Source of the DNA: Flavobacteriales bacterium | GTDB lineage: Bacteria; Bacteroidota; Bacteroidia; Flavobacteriales_D; Sanyastnellaceae | DNA: 8,485 nt | Reading direction: 5' to 3' | Assembly: GCA_030728235.1 (NCBI GenBank) | Contig: JANRAA010000028.1 | Location: forward strand, 1-8,485 | Part shown: positions 1 through 6,402 of the stretch, piece after piece | Position numbering within the stretch: the stretch's first letter is position 1 | How the letters are laid out: every line of letters begins with the position of its first letter | Made by a program: the position numbers and the translations under genes | Notes under the pieces: generated by a model | What the model saw: the letters and a program-made list of their open reading frames with translations, nothing else | What the model was told of the DNA's origin: nothing | Databases searched by the model: none

Positions 1-1365
1 GTCTTTGTTGTGTGTAATTAAATCACCACGTTCTGCCAATTCTCGGGTGTAGATTGTATGTTTCGAAAAGATGCGAGAAATGTAATAAGCGATGGCGGCC
101 GAAATCATCAAAGGGACAAACAAATCGTATCCTCCTGATATTTCAGCAATGAGAAAGATGGATGTGAGCGGAGCATGCAGCACACCTGCCATGAGTCCGG
201 CCATGCCCACCAAAGCGAAGCTTCCAACCGGCAATGCTTGCGTTATGTGCAGTTTATCGATCACCTTGCCGAAAAGATAACCCAAGGTACCCCCCATAAA
301 CAACGTCGGAGCGAATATACCACCCACTCCCCCAGAACCTAAGGTGATTCCTGTTGCCAGAACTTTCAAGATCAGCAAACCAGTGAGGAAAAGCAATATC
401 CACCATCCATCAACAGGCAAATCGTAGAACATCGAATTGGCTGTAGATTCACGAATGTCGTCGCGGAGAAAAGCATTTAAAATATCATATCCCTCACCAT
501 AAAGTGGAGGAAAGACAAGTACAATGGCTCCGAGCAAAGCGCCTCCTGTTAAGACTCGTGATACCGGACTTTTAATGCCTTGAAAAGTGCCACTTACTGA
601 CAGGTAAATCTTGTTGAAATAGCCCGAAAAGACACCGCATGCGACACCTAGAAGAATGTAAAACGGCAAGTATCCGAAAGTAAATGGTTCCGGATCTTTT
701 ATCGATAATAAGACATCTTCTTCTAAAAAAAGAGAGGCTGTTAAAAGAGCAGACAGAGAGGCCATTAAAAGAGGGACAAGACTGGCCGTTGTGAGGTCGA
801 TCATGATGACCTCAACAGCAAAGACAATTGCTGCTACCGGTGCTTTGAACATCGCAGCGAGTGATCCAGCAGCAGCGCAACCGATCAACAATATCCTGGT
901 TTTGTAGTTTTGATGGAACAATGCGGCCAAGTTGGAACCAATGCCTGCGCTTGCTTGAACAGCTGGCGCTTCCAATCCTGCGCTACCTCCAAAACCTACG
1001 GTGAATATACTCGTCACAATTGAAGCGTACATCTGCTGCTTTTTGAGTTGTCCGCTTCGTCTCGAAATCGCATACAACGTGGTCGGAATACCTGGTCCAG
1101 GATGTCGGTTTTTCAAAAACCAACGGATAATTAGCAAAGTAAGTGCGATCCCGATTGCAGGATAGATGGCATACAACCAGTTGACCTCATCGAGAGTAAA
1201 CCAGTTGGTTAAAAGACGGCGTAAACCGTAAACTGCATTTTTCAAAATTACCGCAACGAGGCCCGCGGCCATTCCCACGGCCACACTCAAGAGGATGAGA
1301 GCATGCTTTCGCTGAAGCGACGCGAGCCAATCTCGTAGTCTATTTAACTGTGCTGCAATCTGCAT
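1..1365 (-). CDS. ClC-family anion channel/transporter (C-terminus beyond window)
   Basis: The 455 visible codons encode a multi-helix inner-membrane protein of the ClC family, which moves chloride, nitrate or related anions as a channel or proton antiporter. The family's ion-path motifs are present in order: GPGIP at residues 90-94 (GSGIP in E. coli ClC-ec1), GLEAP at 130-134 with the probable gating glutamate E132, and GGIFAP at 348-353. Y439 in an IYT context probably corresponds to Tyr445 of ClC-ec1. Two positions are unusual: proline replaces the serine of GSGIP, and FAVEV at 182-186 puts V186 where ClC-ec1 has the internal proton glutamate E203. The ATG at 1365 is the first possible start, because an in-frame TAA lies at 1377-1375. 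The frame is open to base 1, and the last visible residues are past the final membrane helix, so a cytoplasmic tail (often CBS domains in this family) may follow. Family assignment is firm; channel versus exchanger is inference. Confidence 0.95.
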   Translation of the reverse strand, partial: MQIAAQLNRLRDWLASLQRKHALILLSVAVGMAAGLVAVILKNAVYGLRRLLTNWFTLDEVNWLYAIYPAIGIALTLLIIRWFLKNRHPGPGIPTTLYAISRRSGQLKKQQMYASIVTSIFTVGFGGSAGLEAPAVQASAGIGSNLAALFHQNYKTRILLIGCAAAGSLAAMFKAPVAAIVFAVEVIMIDLTTASLVPLLMASLSALLTASLFLEEDVLLSIKDPEPFTFGYLPFYILLGVACGVFSGYFNKIYLSVSGTFQGIKSPVSRVLTGGALLGAIVLVFPPLYGEGYDILNAFLRDDIRESTANSMFYDLPVDGWWILLFLTGLLILKVLATGITLGSGGVGGIFAPTLFMGGTLGYLFGKVIDKLHITQALPVGSFALVGMAGLMAGVLHAPLTSIFLIAEISGGYDLFVPLMISAAIAYYISRIFSKHTIYTRELAERGDLITHNKD

Positions 1366-1369
1366 AGTG

Positions 1370-1377
1370 CAAACTTA
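1370..1377 (-). promoter_or_regulatory. -7-like promoter box of the ClC gene
   Basis: TAAGTTTG on the minus strand matches the Bacteroidota -7 consensus TAnnTTTG exactly and ends 4 nt before the ATG at 1365. No TTG/TTTG is seen 17-23 nt upstream, so the -33 element is missing or degenerate. If used, transcription would start at or next to the A of ATG. This is a motif match only. Confidence 0.4.
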
Positions 1378-1410
1378 AGCATCGGTTAACCAACATCGCA
1401 TCAGAACAAC

Positions 1411-1527
1411 AATAAAAAGCCACCGAACAGGTCGGTGGCTTTGTCTGCCGATCATCAATTTTGCTAAAAGTAACCAGGTGGGATAGATATGATGACCAGG
1501 CTGCATGGTTTCAACCTTTTTCCAGAC
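1411..1527 (-). ncRNA. Possible small RNA ending at the orphan terminator
   Basis: On the minus strand a perfect TAnnTTTG match (TAGCTTTG, 1538-1531) lies about 90 nt before a strong intrinsic terminator, and no protein gene on that strand accounts for the terminator. Together they would delimit an RNA of roughly 115 nt. No -33 TTG is found at the right distance, and no known RNA family was recognised. The boundaries are inferred from these two signals only. Confidence 0.2.
1416..1442 (-). terminator. Intrinsic terminator hairpin upstream of ClC
   Basis: The 11-bp perfect stem AAAGCCACCGA / TCGGTGGCTTT encloses a 5-nt loop. Read on the minus strand it is followed by a T-rich run (CTTTTTATTG); read on the plus strand the T run is shorter. 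It lies between two divergently transcribed genes, about 50 nt before the ClC start, so it terminates neither of them. Confidence 0.75.
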
Positions 1528-1560
1528 ATGCAAAGCTAATTCCTTTGTAACTTGCTGATT

Positions 1561-1600
1561 GTAGGAGCAATTCCTTAGCATTGACTAGGAATTTTCCTAC
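1561..1600. repeat. Imperfect 40-nt inverted repeat upstream of usp
   Basis: GTAGGA (1561-1566) pairs with TCCTAC (1595-1600), AATTCC (1569-1574) with GGAATT (1588-1593), and TAG (1576-1578) with CTA (1585-1587). Together these give 15 bp interrupted by a GC/T internal loop and one bulged T. No T-tract follows on either strand, so it is unlikely to be a terminator. Its place about 65 nt before the usp start fits an operator or a structured leader; which one is unknown. Confidence 0.55.
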
Positions 1601-1628
1601 AAAAAATGGCAGTTTGCTATTGAATACC

Positions 1629-1636
1629 TATTTTCG
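1629..1636 (+). promoter_or_regulatory. Candidate -7 box of usp
   Basis: TATTTTCG differs from the TAnnTTTG consensus at one base and would place the transcript start near 1640, giving a leader of about 24 nt. The only nearby TTTG (1613-1616) is 12 nt upstream, closer than the usual 17-23 nt, so the promoter call is weak. Confidence 0.3.
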
Positions 1637-1652
1637 AAGCGCAAAACTTATC

Positions 1653-1657
1653 AAGGA
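1653..1657 (+). promoter_or_regulatory. Ribosome binding site of usp
   Basis: AAGGA lies 6 nt before the ATG at 1664. It is the clearest Shine-Dalgarno-like sequence in the window; most other starts here have none. It supports the chosen usp start. Confidence 0.5.
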
Positions 1658-1663
1658 ACCACG

Positions 1664-2491
1664 ATGAAAAAAATACTTGTCCCTACCGATTTTACAAAAG
1701 TTGGAGAAACCGCTCTAAATCACGCGATTACAGTTGCTAACGTTATCGGCGCTGAAATTCACGTTTTACACGTGATCGATAACAAATCACACATCGCAGA
1801 AACACGCGCGAAACTTTTGGCTTTGGCGGAGATGACAAAAGCTGAAAAGGGCGTCGATATTCATACGATAGTTCGCATCGGAAGTATTTTTGAAGACATC
1901 GATGAAGTGGCTACCGAGCTTGAAGCGAGTTTGATTATCATGGGTACCCATGGTTTGCGTGGGATGCAATTTATCACAGGCAGCCGTGCCTTGAGAATTG
2001 TTACGGATTCTACCGTTCCTTTCATCATCGTTCAAGAGCGTGGGATTCGCAATCACGGTTATGAAAACATCGTCGTTCCATTGGATTTGCACCGTGAGAC
2101 TAAGCAGAAATTGAGTTTGGTTGCAGATATGGCCAAATACTTCAACAGCAAGATACACCTTATCTCACCGGGAGAAACCGATGAGTTCTTAAAAAACCAG
2201 TTGGACCGCAACATCGCCTATGCGAGCAAGTTCCTCACTGAACGCGAAATCAGCTTCACGGTTCAAAGCACTGAAACAAAGACAAGTGTATTTGTTAAGG
2301 CCATGTTGAACTTCGCATCGTCTATAGATGCTGACCTCATCACGATCATGAACTTCTACGAAAACAGTTTGATGGGAATGATAGGCGGAGGATATGAGCA
2401 GCAGGTGATCACAAATGAAACACAGATACCTGTGCTTTGTCTGAACCCGAAAGATACCTACATCCTAGGCGGTTCAGTATTTACAACCTGA
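1664..2491 (+). CDS. Tandem-domain universal stress protein (UspA family)
   Basis: A 275-residue soluble cytoplasmic protein with two Usp folds in tandem. The first (about residues 1-125) opens with MKKILVPTDFT, where the acidic residue sits in the usual nucleotide-binding place, and carries GTHG (94-97) followed by GS (106-107). This is the ATP-binding loop of the UspA family, in the GMQxITGS form I associate with Bacteroidota. The second (about 133-262) keeps the opening strand (NIVVPLD) and the closing strand (IPVLCLNP) but has lost the GxxG...GS loop, so it probably does not bind ATP and serves as a dimer-like partner. Usp proteins help cells survive starvation and other stresses; no specific partner can be named here. 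It is the only plus-strand gene, is divergent from ClC, and ends exactly where the opposing phosphatase gene ends. Confidence 0.93.
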   Translation: MKKILVPTDFTKVGETALNHAITVANVIGAEIHVLHVIDNKSHIAETRAKLLALAEMTKAEKGVDIHTIVRIGSIFEDIDEVATELEASLIIMGTHGLRGMQFITGSRALRIVTDSTVPFIIVQERGIRNHGYENIVVPLDLHRETKQKLSLVADMAKYFNSKIHLISPGETDEFLKNQLDRNIAYASKFLTEREISFTVQSTETKTSVFVKAMLNFASSIDADLITIMNFYENSLMGMIGGGYEQQVITNETQIPVLCLNPKDTYILGGSVFTT

Positions 2492-4273
2492 TCAAATTCG
2501 AATTCCTAAGACGAGAATATCGTCGACCTGATCATACATTTTTTTCCATGCAATCAGGCGTTCATTGATTTGGATGCCTTGTTCTGCCATGGGCAGATGG
2601 CTCAACTCCAAAAGCATTTCTCTGAACTGCTTCTTCAAGAATTTCTTGCCTTTTGGTCCACCGAACTGGTCGACATAACCGTCGGAGAAGACATATACAG
2701 CGTCGCCTTGTTCAAGCAGAATGGTGTGATTGGTAAATTCTCGATCCCCTTGAAGGAAAGAACCAATGGAGAATTTATCTGGATCGATTACGATCATTTC
2801 TTTGTTGCGGACAATGTATACAGGGTTGTGCGCACCTGCGTATTCCATCTCGAGTGTTTCTGAGTCGAAAGACAAAAACGCGAGGTCCATGCCATCGGTG
2901 AGGTGCATATCGCGGGCCTCACTTCTCAAAGTCTCAGAGGCCAAACGGTTGAGGTGATTGAGCACTTGAGCCGGACGAGTAAAGACCTTCGTAACGTGAT
3001 TGAGCGCATTGTATCCCACCAGGCTCATGAAAGCACCTGGAACGCCATGTCCGGTGCAATCTACTGCAGCGACATACTTTTTTCTACCTCCGTTTTTAAA
3101 CCAATAGAAATCACCAGAAACAATATCTCTTGGTTTGAAAAACACGAACGAGTCTGGGAACATTTCGAGAATGTACTCGCGCGTTGGCAGTATCGTTTGT
3201 TGTATCCGCTTTGCGTAGTTTATGGAGTCTGTCAAATCCTTGTACAGTTCCATCACCCGCTCTTTCTGGCGTTCGATTTCTTCTTTTTGTTGCACCACTT
3301 CATTGGTACGCTCTTCTACTTTTCGTTCAAGCAGCCGTTCATTGGCAGCAAGATCATCGCGCATTTTGAGCAACGCATATCCGAGTTCATCATCTTCAGA
3401 CAGAGGAGAATAGCTCGCTTCGAAATTTCCACCACCCACTTGCGATGAAAATTCACGTGTTTTCTTTAGACCATCTACCAGACGATTGACGGCAAATGCC
3501 ATGTCGCCAATTTCATCAGACGTTACCTGTACGGTGCCACGCGGGTAGATTCCTTTACCCAAATACAGCAGTGTTCGCTTGAGCTCAGAAATGGGTTTTA
3601 CTATGGATCGAGAAACGCTGAAAGCAATGAAAATCCCCAAGAAAAGCACCACGATGGCAATGTTTCCGGCGAATAGCCGCAAACGATCGCCCAAGTTGTT
3701 CATTTCTTGCGAAGAAGTGCCAAGGTGAGTGCGCTGGCGTGCAAGCAGGCGGATAACACGAGACTCCACCTCTGTTGTGCATTTATCGATTCCTTCTCCT
3801 TCTAAGAAGAGATAGTCGACCGCCATGATGGAATTCGGGTTTGAATAACTATCGAAATCAGGCAGGAGTCGTGTTATTTGGTTGTAAACGATGAACAGAC
3901 GAGAGACCGCATTTTGGAGACTATCCAACGACCGTTGATCGGTTCCATCCCATTCTTTGGCGATGTAGTCCAATCGTTCCAATTGAAGTGGAACTTTATC
4001 GTTCATCAACCTGAGCAGCAATGTTTTCTCCATCACGTCTGGACGCGATTGCACAGCAGCCCAGTGCTTGATCAGCACCCGTGAATAGGTCAGTTCGCTA
4101 CTCAGACTTTCGAGTAGTTCGATACTCGGAGCGTACACTTCATCAATTCGAGAGCTGATCTCTCTGCTTTCGCTTAACGTCTGACGGGTTAAAAAAAACA
4201 AGAAGGCCACGGTGATTATAAAAACACCGAAGCCTACGCCTATTTTCCATGGTATGGTAAACCTAACGTCCAT
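2492..4273 (-). CDS. Membrane-anchored HAMP-SpoIIE (PP2C) Ser/Thr phosphatase
   Basis: This 593-residue protein is a transmembrane signal receptor with phosphatase output. It has a membrane helix at about 9-29, a mostly helical periplasmic region at 30-200, a second membrane helix at about 203-221, a HAMP linker at about 221-273 (P227 at the usual place), a charged coiled coil at about 305-348, and a SpoIIE/PP2C domain from about 350 to the end. Metal-binding motifs of the family are present: SGDFYW (D388), DCTGHGVPG (D405), DGMDLA (461-466), SDGYVDQFGG (D531) and DD (584-585). The enzyme is therefore probably active and would dephosphorylate serine or threonine, classically on a STAS-domain antagonist; no such partner or kinase is in the window. 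Its ATG is 5 nt after the stop of the TPR gene, so it is probably translated by coupling. The periplasmic part is the likely contact site for the upstream exported proteins (inference). Confidence 0.94.
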   Translation of the reverse strand: MDVRFTIPWKIGVGFGVFIITVAFLFFLTRQTLSESREISSRIDEVYAPSIELLESLSSELTYSRVLIKHWAAVQSRPDVMEKTLLLRLMNDKVPLQLERLDYIAKEWDGTDQRSLDSLQNAVSRLFIVYNQITRLLPDFDSYSNPNSIMAVDYLFLEGEGIDKCTTEVESRVIRLLARQRTHLGTSSQEMNNLGDRLRLFAGNIAIVVLFLGIFIAFSVSRSIVKPISELKRTLLYLGKGIYPRGTVQVTSDEIGDMAFAVNRLVDGLKKTREFSSQVGGGNFEASYSPLSEDDELGYALLKMRDDLAANERLLERKVEERTNEVVQQKEEIERQKERVMELYKDLTDSINYAKRIQQTILPTREYILEMFPDSFVFFKPRDIVSGDFYWFKNGGRKKYVAAVDCTGHGVPGAFMSLVGYNALNHVTKVFTRPAQVLNHLNRLASETLRSEARDMHLTDGMDLAFLSFDSETLEMEYAGAHNPVYIVRNKEMIVIDPDKFSIGSFLQGDREFTNHTILLEQGDAVYVFSDGYVDQFGGPKGKKFLKKQFREMLLELSHLPMAEQGIQINERLIAWKKMYDQVDDILVLGIRI

Positions 4274-4278
4274 CGTTG

Positions 4279-5196
4279 TTATTCACGAATTGCTCCTTCT
4301 TTGATTAGGCGTTCAAGTTCAGCTTGGTATTCAGCTGCCTTGGCGTCGTCGCTCAAACTTTTGTAAATGGCAACCAGTCCTTTCAAAGCTGCCTTTCCTT
4401 TCGGATCAGAAACATGTGCTTTCTGCATGTAAGGAAGGGCTTTTTTGAACAAGGCTACACATCGTTCCTGAATCAGGATCAATTCAAATATTTCAGTATC
4501 GTAATCGATTTTACGAATGAAACGCACACCCTGATTGTAGAAACCTGATGCCACATTGTAATTTGATATATAGTCGTCTGGTTTTAACGCCAGCGCCAAT
4601 TCGTAGTATTTCATACCGCGATCGAAGAACACCTCGTTCCGGTCGTGATCGTTGTCGTAAATGTTGTGACACGCCCTTGCCAAGTTGCGGTACAGTTCGA
4701 TATCACCTGCCGCGTAGTTCTTACCCGGATGTACGAGGCCTTCAGTTTCCTTGTATCGGGTATAAAAGCGCTCAGGCTCGTTGATGTTTTCGTAGTTCAA
4801 AGATCGCGACATGCGCACAGCATCGTTGTAGTAGCTGGTAGCGAGGAATTCGATTGCCTTGGTATTGTTATCGAGGTATTTCTTCTCGGTATCCATCGCC
4901 ATTGATTTCTTAATGGCTTCGATGGCAACTTCTCTGTTTTCGGAATACGGATTCGCCTTTTCGATTTGCTTGTAAATCTCCTTAAAAATGAAGCCTTTGA
5001 CGTACCATGTGTATGCGTCAGCATTTTCAGACGGGTCGGTAGAAGCTTGAAGAATAAGTTCTTTGGCAGCAGTAAGATCACCTTCCTGAACGCGCGCGAT
5101 GGCTTGCGAGGTAGTCGGCAAATTAGGCTGACACCAAGCAGCAACTGATCCCATGAACAGCACTGCAGTGAGTATGTATGTTAGTTTACTGCCCAT
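4279..5196 (-). CDS. Exported TPR-like repeat protein
   Basis: This 305-residue protein begins with a Sec signal peptide (hydrophobic 6-20, probable cleavage after VAA at 18-20). A cysteine follows at 22, but tryptophan before it does not fit a lipobox, so a lipoprotein is unlikely. The rest is almost entirely amphipathic helices with TPR-like pairs: around 30-55 (EGDLTAAKELI), 190-225 (RGMKYYELALALKPDD followed by YNVASGFYNQG) and 245-300 (LFKKALPYMQKAHVSDPKGKAALKGL). It is expected in the periplasm as a protein-binding scaffold. Its start overlaps the YfiR-like gene by 16 nt and its stop is 5 nt before the phosphatase gene, so the three are almost certainly one transcript. A role in presenting a signal to the phosphatase's periplasmic domain is inference; the sequence alone shows no catalytic motif. 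Confidence 0.88.
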   Translation of the reverse strand: MGSKLTYILTAVLFMGSVAAWCQPNLPTTSQAIARVQEGDLTAAKELILQASTDPSENADAYTWYVKGFIFKEIYKQIEKANPYSENREVAIEAIKKSMAMDTEKKYLDNNTKAIEFLATSYYNDAVRMSRSLNYENINEPERFYTRYKETEGLVHPGKNYAAGDIELYRNLARACHNIYDNDHDRNEVFFDRGMKYYELALALKPDDYISNYNVASGFYNQGVRFIRKIDYDTEIFELILIQERCVALFKKALPYMQKAHVSDPKGKAALKGLVAIYKSLSDDAKAAEYQAELERLIKEGAIRE

Positions 5197-5711
5197 AGCT
5201 GAATGCGTGAACCGATGGTGATGTTTTTCTTTTTGGCAACTTCTGGGTTGATGGAATATCGCACCATTCCATCAACAGGAACGAAACTTATTGCAGCGCC
5301 CTTTTGAAGTGCATCTCTGTTGTTTGCAACTACCAACGTTGGATCATCACCAATGGCTTTGATAACGTTTGGCATTGCCGAAGCAGCAGCACCATCGACA
5401 TAAATAATATGATAAAACTGTCCGCTTTGCATTTTTTCCAATCGATGCACTTCGAGTGCTTGACTGCCGACAGCTTTGGAAGCGTATTTTTCTAGAATTT
5501 CTTTGTACAGGTTGTCGTTACCAACGATACCAATTTTGAACGGCCCTTTTTTTCGATCCTCTGGCCAGTCGTTAAACGAGGCAAACTGAAACAGGAAATT
5601 TGCCTTGGTGATAGCGATGGTATCGGCATCATCAAGTTGTGTGTCGCTCGTCGTTGTAGGGACAAGCGCCATGCTCAGTAGCGAAAACATAGTCAGTAGG
5701 AGGACTTTCAT
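5181..5711 (-). CDS. Periplasmic YfiR-family (DUF4154) protein
   Basis: With the ATG at 5711 this is a 176-residue protein with a clean signal peptide (MKVLLLTMFSLLSMALV). The mature part carries YfiR-family hallmarks: KANFLFQFASFNDWP (36-50), FKIGIVGND (58-66), LVVANN (126-131), GAAISFVPVDGMVRYSINPE (138-157) and a terminal IGSRIQLWAV. In Pseudomonas, YfiR is a periplasmic repressor that holds the HAMP-containing diguanylate cyclase YfiN inactive. No GGDEF gene is present here; instead a HAMP phosphatase lies two genes downstream in the same operon. The protein has no cysteine at all, so the disulfide-based control described for Pseudomonas YfiR cannot apply. A GTG at 5729 would add six residues (MSCGKR), but the ATG gives the more typical signal peptide. 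Confidence 0.85.
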   Translation of the reverse strand: MKVLLLTMFSLLSMALVPTTTSDTQLDDADTIAITKANFLFQFASFNDWPEDRKKGPFKIGIVGNDNLYKEILEKYASKAVGSQALEVHRLEKMQSGQFYHIIYVDGAAASAMPNVIKAIGDDPTLVVANNRDALQKGAAISFVPVDGMVRYSINPEVAKKKNITIGSRIQLWAVN

Positions 5712-5754
5712 TCTTTTACCACAGCTCACAAATCGCGCCGTTGTAGCGCATTTA

Positions 5755-5762
5755 CGAAAATA
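5755..5762 (-). promoter_or_regulatory. Weak candidate -7 box of the YfiR-TPR-SpoIIE operon
   Basis: TATTTTCG on the minus strand, identical to the candidate box before usp, would give a leader of about 40 nt. The nearest TTTG upstream is only 14 nt away and lies inside the ferritin terminator. An operon promoter must lie between that terminator and 5711 if the terminator is efficient, but this particular match is weak. Confidence 0.22.
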
Positions 5763-5794
5763 AAAAGTCCCGGTTTCAAAAACACGGGACTTTT
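5763..5794 (-). terminator. Intrinsic terminator of the ferritin gene
   Basis: The stem AAAAGTCCCG / CGGGACTTTT (10 bp) can be extended inside by GTTT/AAAC after a one-base bulge. On the minus strand it is followed by a T-rich run (CTTTTTATTTTCG). It starts about 32 nt after the ferritin stop codon and separates ferritin from the YfiR operon. Confidence 0.85.
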
Positions 5795-5826
5795 AATGGA
5801 TTATTACGTTCAGGATGTGTATAACC

Positions 5827-6330
5827 TTACTGAGCTGCTTTCGTTCTCAAGGTATTGAGGTCGCGATCGAAGAGGTACATACCTCCTTTGTCGTTACCAA
5901 TGAGTGAAAGTTTGTCCATAATCATGCGCGCCAAACCTTCTTCTTCAATCTGTTCAGACACATACCACTGCATGAAGTTGTGGGTTGTGTAATCTTTCTC
6001 GCTCAAGCAGATGTCTACCACGTTGTTGATCTGAGCAGTAACATTTGTCTCATGATTGAGCAGATTTTGAAACACTTCTTGGATTGATTTGAATGTACGA
6101 GGAGGCTGCTTCAATTCAGGAATAAGGGCTTTTCCGCCGCGTTCGTTGACAAAACGCACCAACTTCAGCATGTGTGCGCGTTCTTCGTCAGAGTGCAAGT
6201 AAAGGAAATCGGCAGTACCGTTTAGTCCTTCTGTCTCAGCCCACGATGCCATGGCAAGGTAAAACTGAGAAGATTCAGCTTCTACTTTTATTTGATCGTT
6301 GAGGGCTTTTTCTATTTTCTTGGTGAGCAT
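5827..6330 (-). CDS. ftnA: Non-heme ferritin, FtnA type
   Basis: This 167-residue protein has full family length and four-helix ferritin sequence throughout. It forms the cytoplasmic 24-subunit cage that oxidises Fe(II) and stores it as a ferric mineral. The ferroxidase residues fall at the same numbers as in E. coli FtnA: E17, Y24, E50, H53, E94 and Q127. E49, E126, E129 and E130 are also present to form the third iron site. There is no haem-ligand feature suggesting bacterioferritin, and no Dps-like shortening. The gene stands alone, with a promoter-like sequence immediately upstream and its own terminator. No Fur-box-like palindrome was obvious, so iron regulation is not shown by the sequence. 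Confidence 0.96.
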   Translation of the reverse strand: MLTKKIEKALNDQIKVEAESSQFYLAMASWAETEGLNGTADFLYLHSDEERAHMLKLVRFVNERGGKALIPELKQPPRTFKSIQEVFQNLLNHETNVTAQINNVVDICLSEKDYTTHNFMQWYVSEQIEEEGLARMIMDKLSLIGNDKGGMYLFDRDLNTLRTKAAQ

Positions 6331-6334
6331 ATTT

Positions 6335-6366
6335 CAAAAGTTTTATCTGCGACTTACGGGTTCAAA
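6335..6366 (-). promoter_or_regulatory. Ferritin promoter (TTTG-N20-AACTTTTG)
   Basis: On the minus strand TTTG (6366-6363) is followed after 20 nt by AACTTTTG (6342-6335), which differs from TAnnTTTG at its first base. The spacing matches the Bacteroidota -33/-7 arrangement. The box ends exactly 4 nt before ATG, and no Shine-Dalgarno sequence is visible. Confidence 0.5.
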
Positions 6367-6402
6367 GGTACAAAAAACGCGTACCGATGGATGGCACAAT
6401 TT

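Larger units (their letters stand above)
1366..1663. other. Divergent intergenic region, no protein gene recognised
   Basis: This 298-bp gap separates the minus-strand ClC gene from the plus-strand universal stress gene. It holds a strong hairpin terminator (1416-1442), a -7-like box at 1531-1538 on the minus strand, a 40-nt imperfect palindrome (1561-1600), and the usp promoter-like box and ribosome binding site. A 68-codon minus-strand reading frame (1375-1581) runs straight through the terminator stem and resembles nothing I recognise, so I do not call it a gene. Confidence 0.6.

Noticed and set aside
1375..1581. 68-codon minus-strand open frame upstream of ClC
   Set aside because: It passes through both arms of a strong intrinsic terminator, has no recognisable domain, and its stop overlaps the ClC -7-like box; better explained as non-coding or a small RNA.
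1787..2158. 123-codon minus-strand open frame
   Set aside because: Antisense to the well-supported universal stress gene; no domain and no start signals.
2903..3448. 181-codon plus-strand open frame
   Set aside because: It lies entirely antisense within the HAMP-SpoIIE phosphatase gene, which is intact and carries all family motifs; the product looks like no known protein.
4293..4297. AGGAG as ribosome binding site for the phosphatase gene
   Set aside because: It lies about 19 nt before the ATG at 4273 and inside the upstream coding region, too far for normal use; translational coupling is more likely.
5712..5729. GTG start adding six residues to the YfiR-like protein
   Set aside because: The ATG at 5711 gives a standard signal peptide (MKVLLL...), whereas the GTG start would place MSCGKR before it.
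6367..6385. GGTAC-N9-GTACC inverted repeat between epimerase and ferritin
   Set aside because: Arms are only 5 bp, and the T run is in the loop instead of after the stem, so it does not look like a terminator; as an operator it has no second copy in the window.
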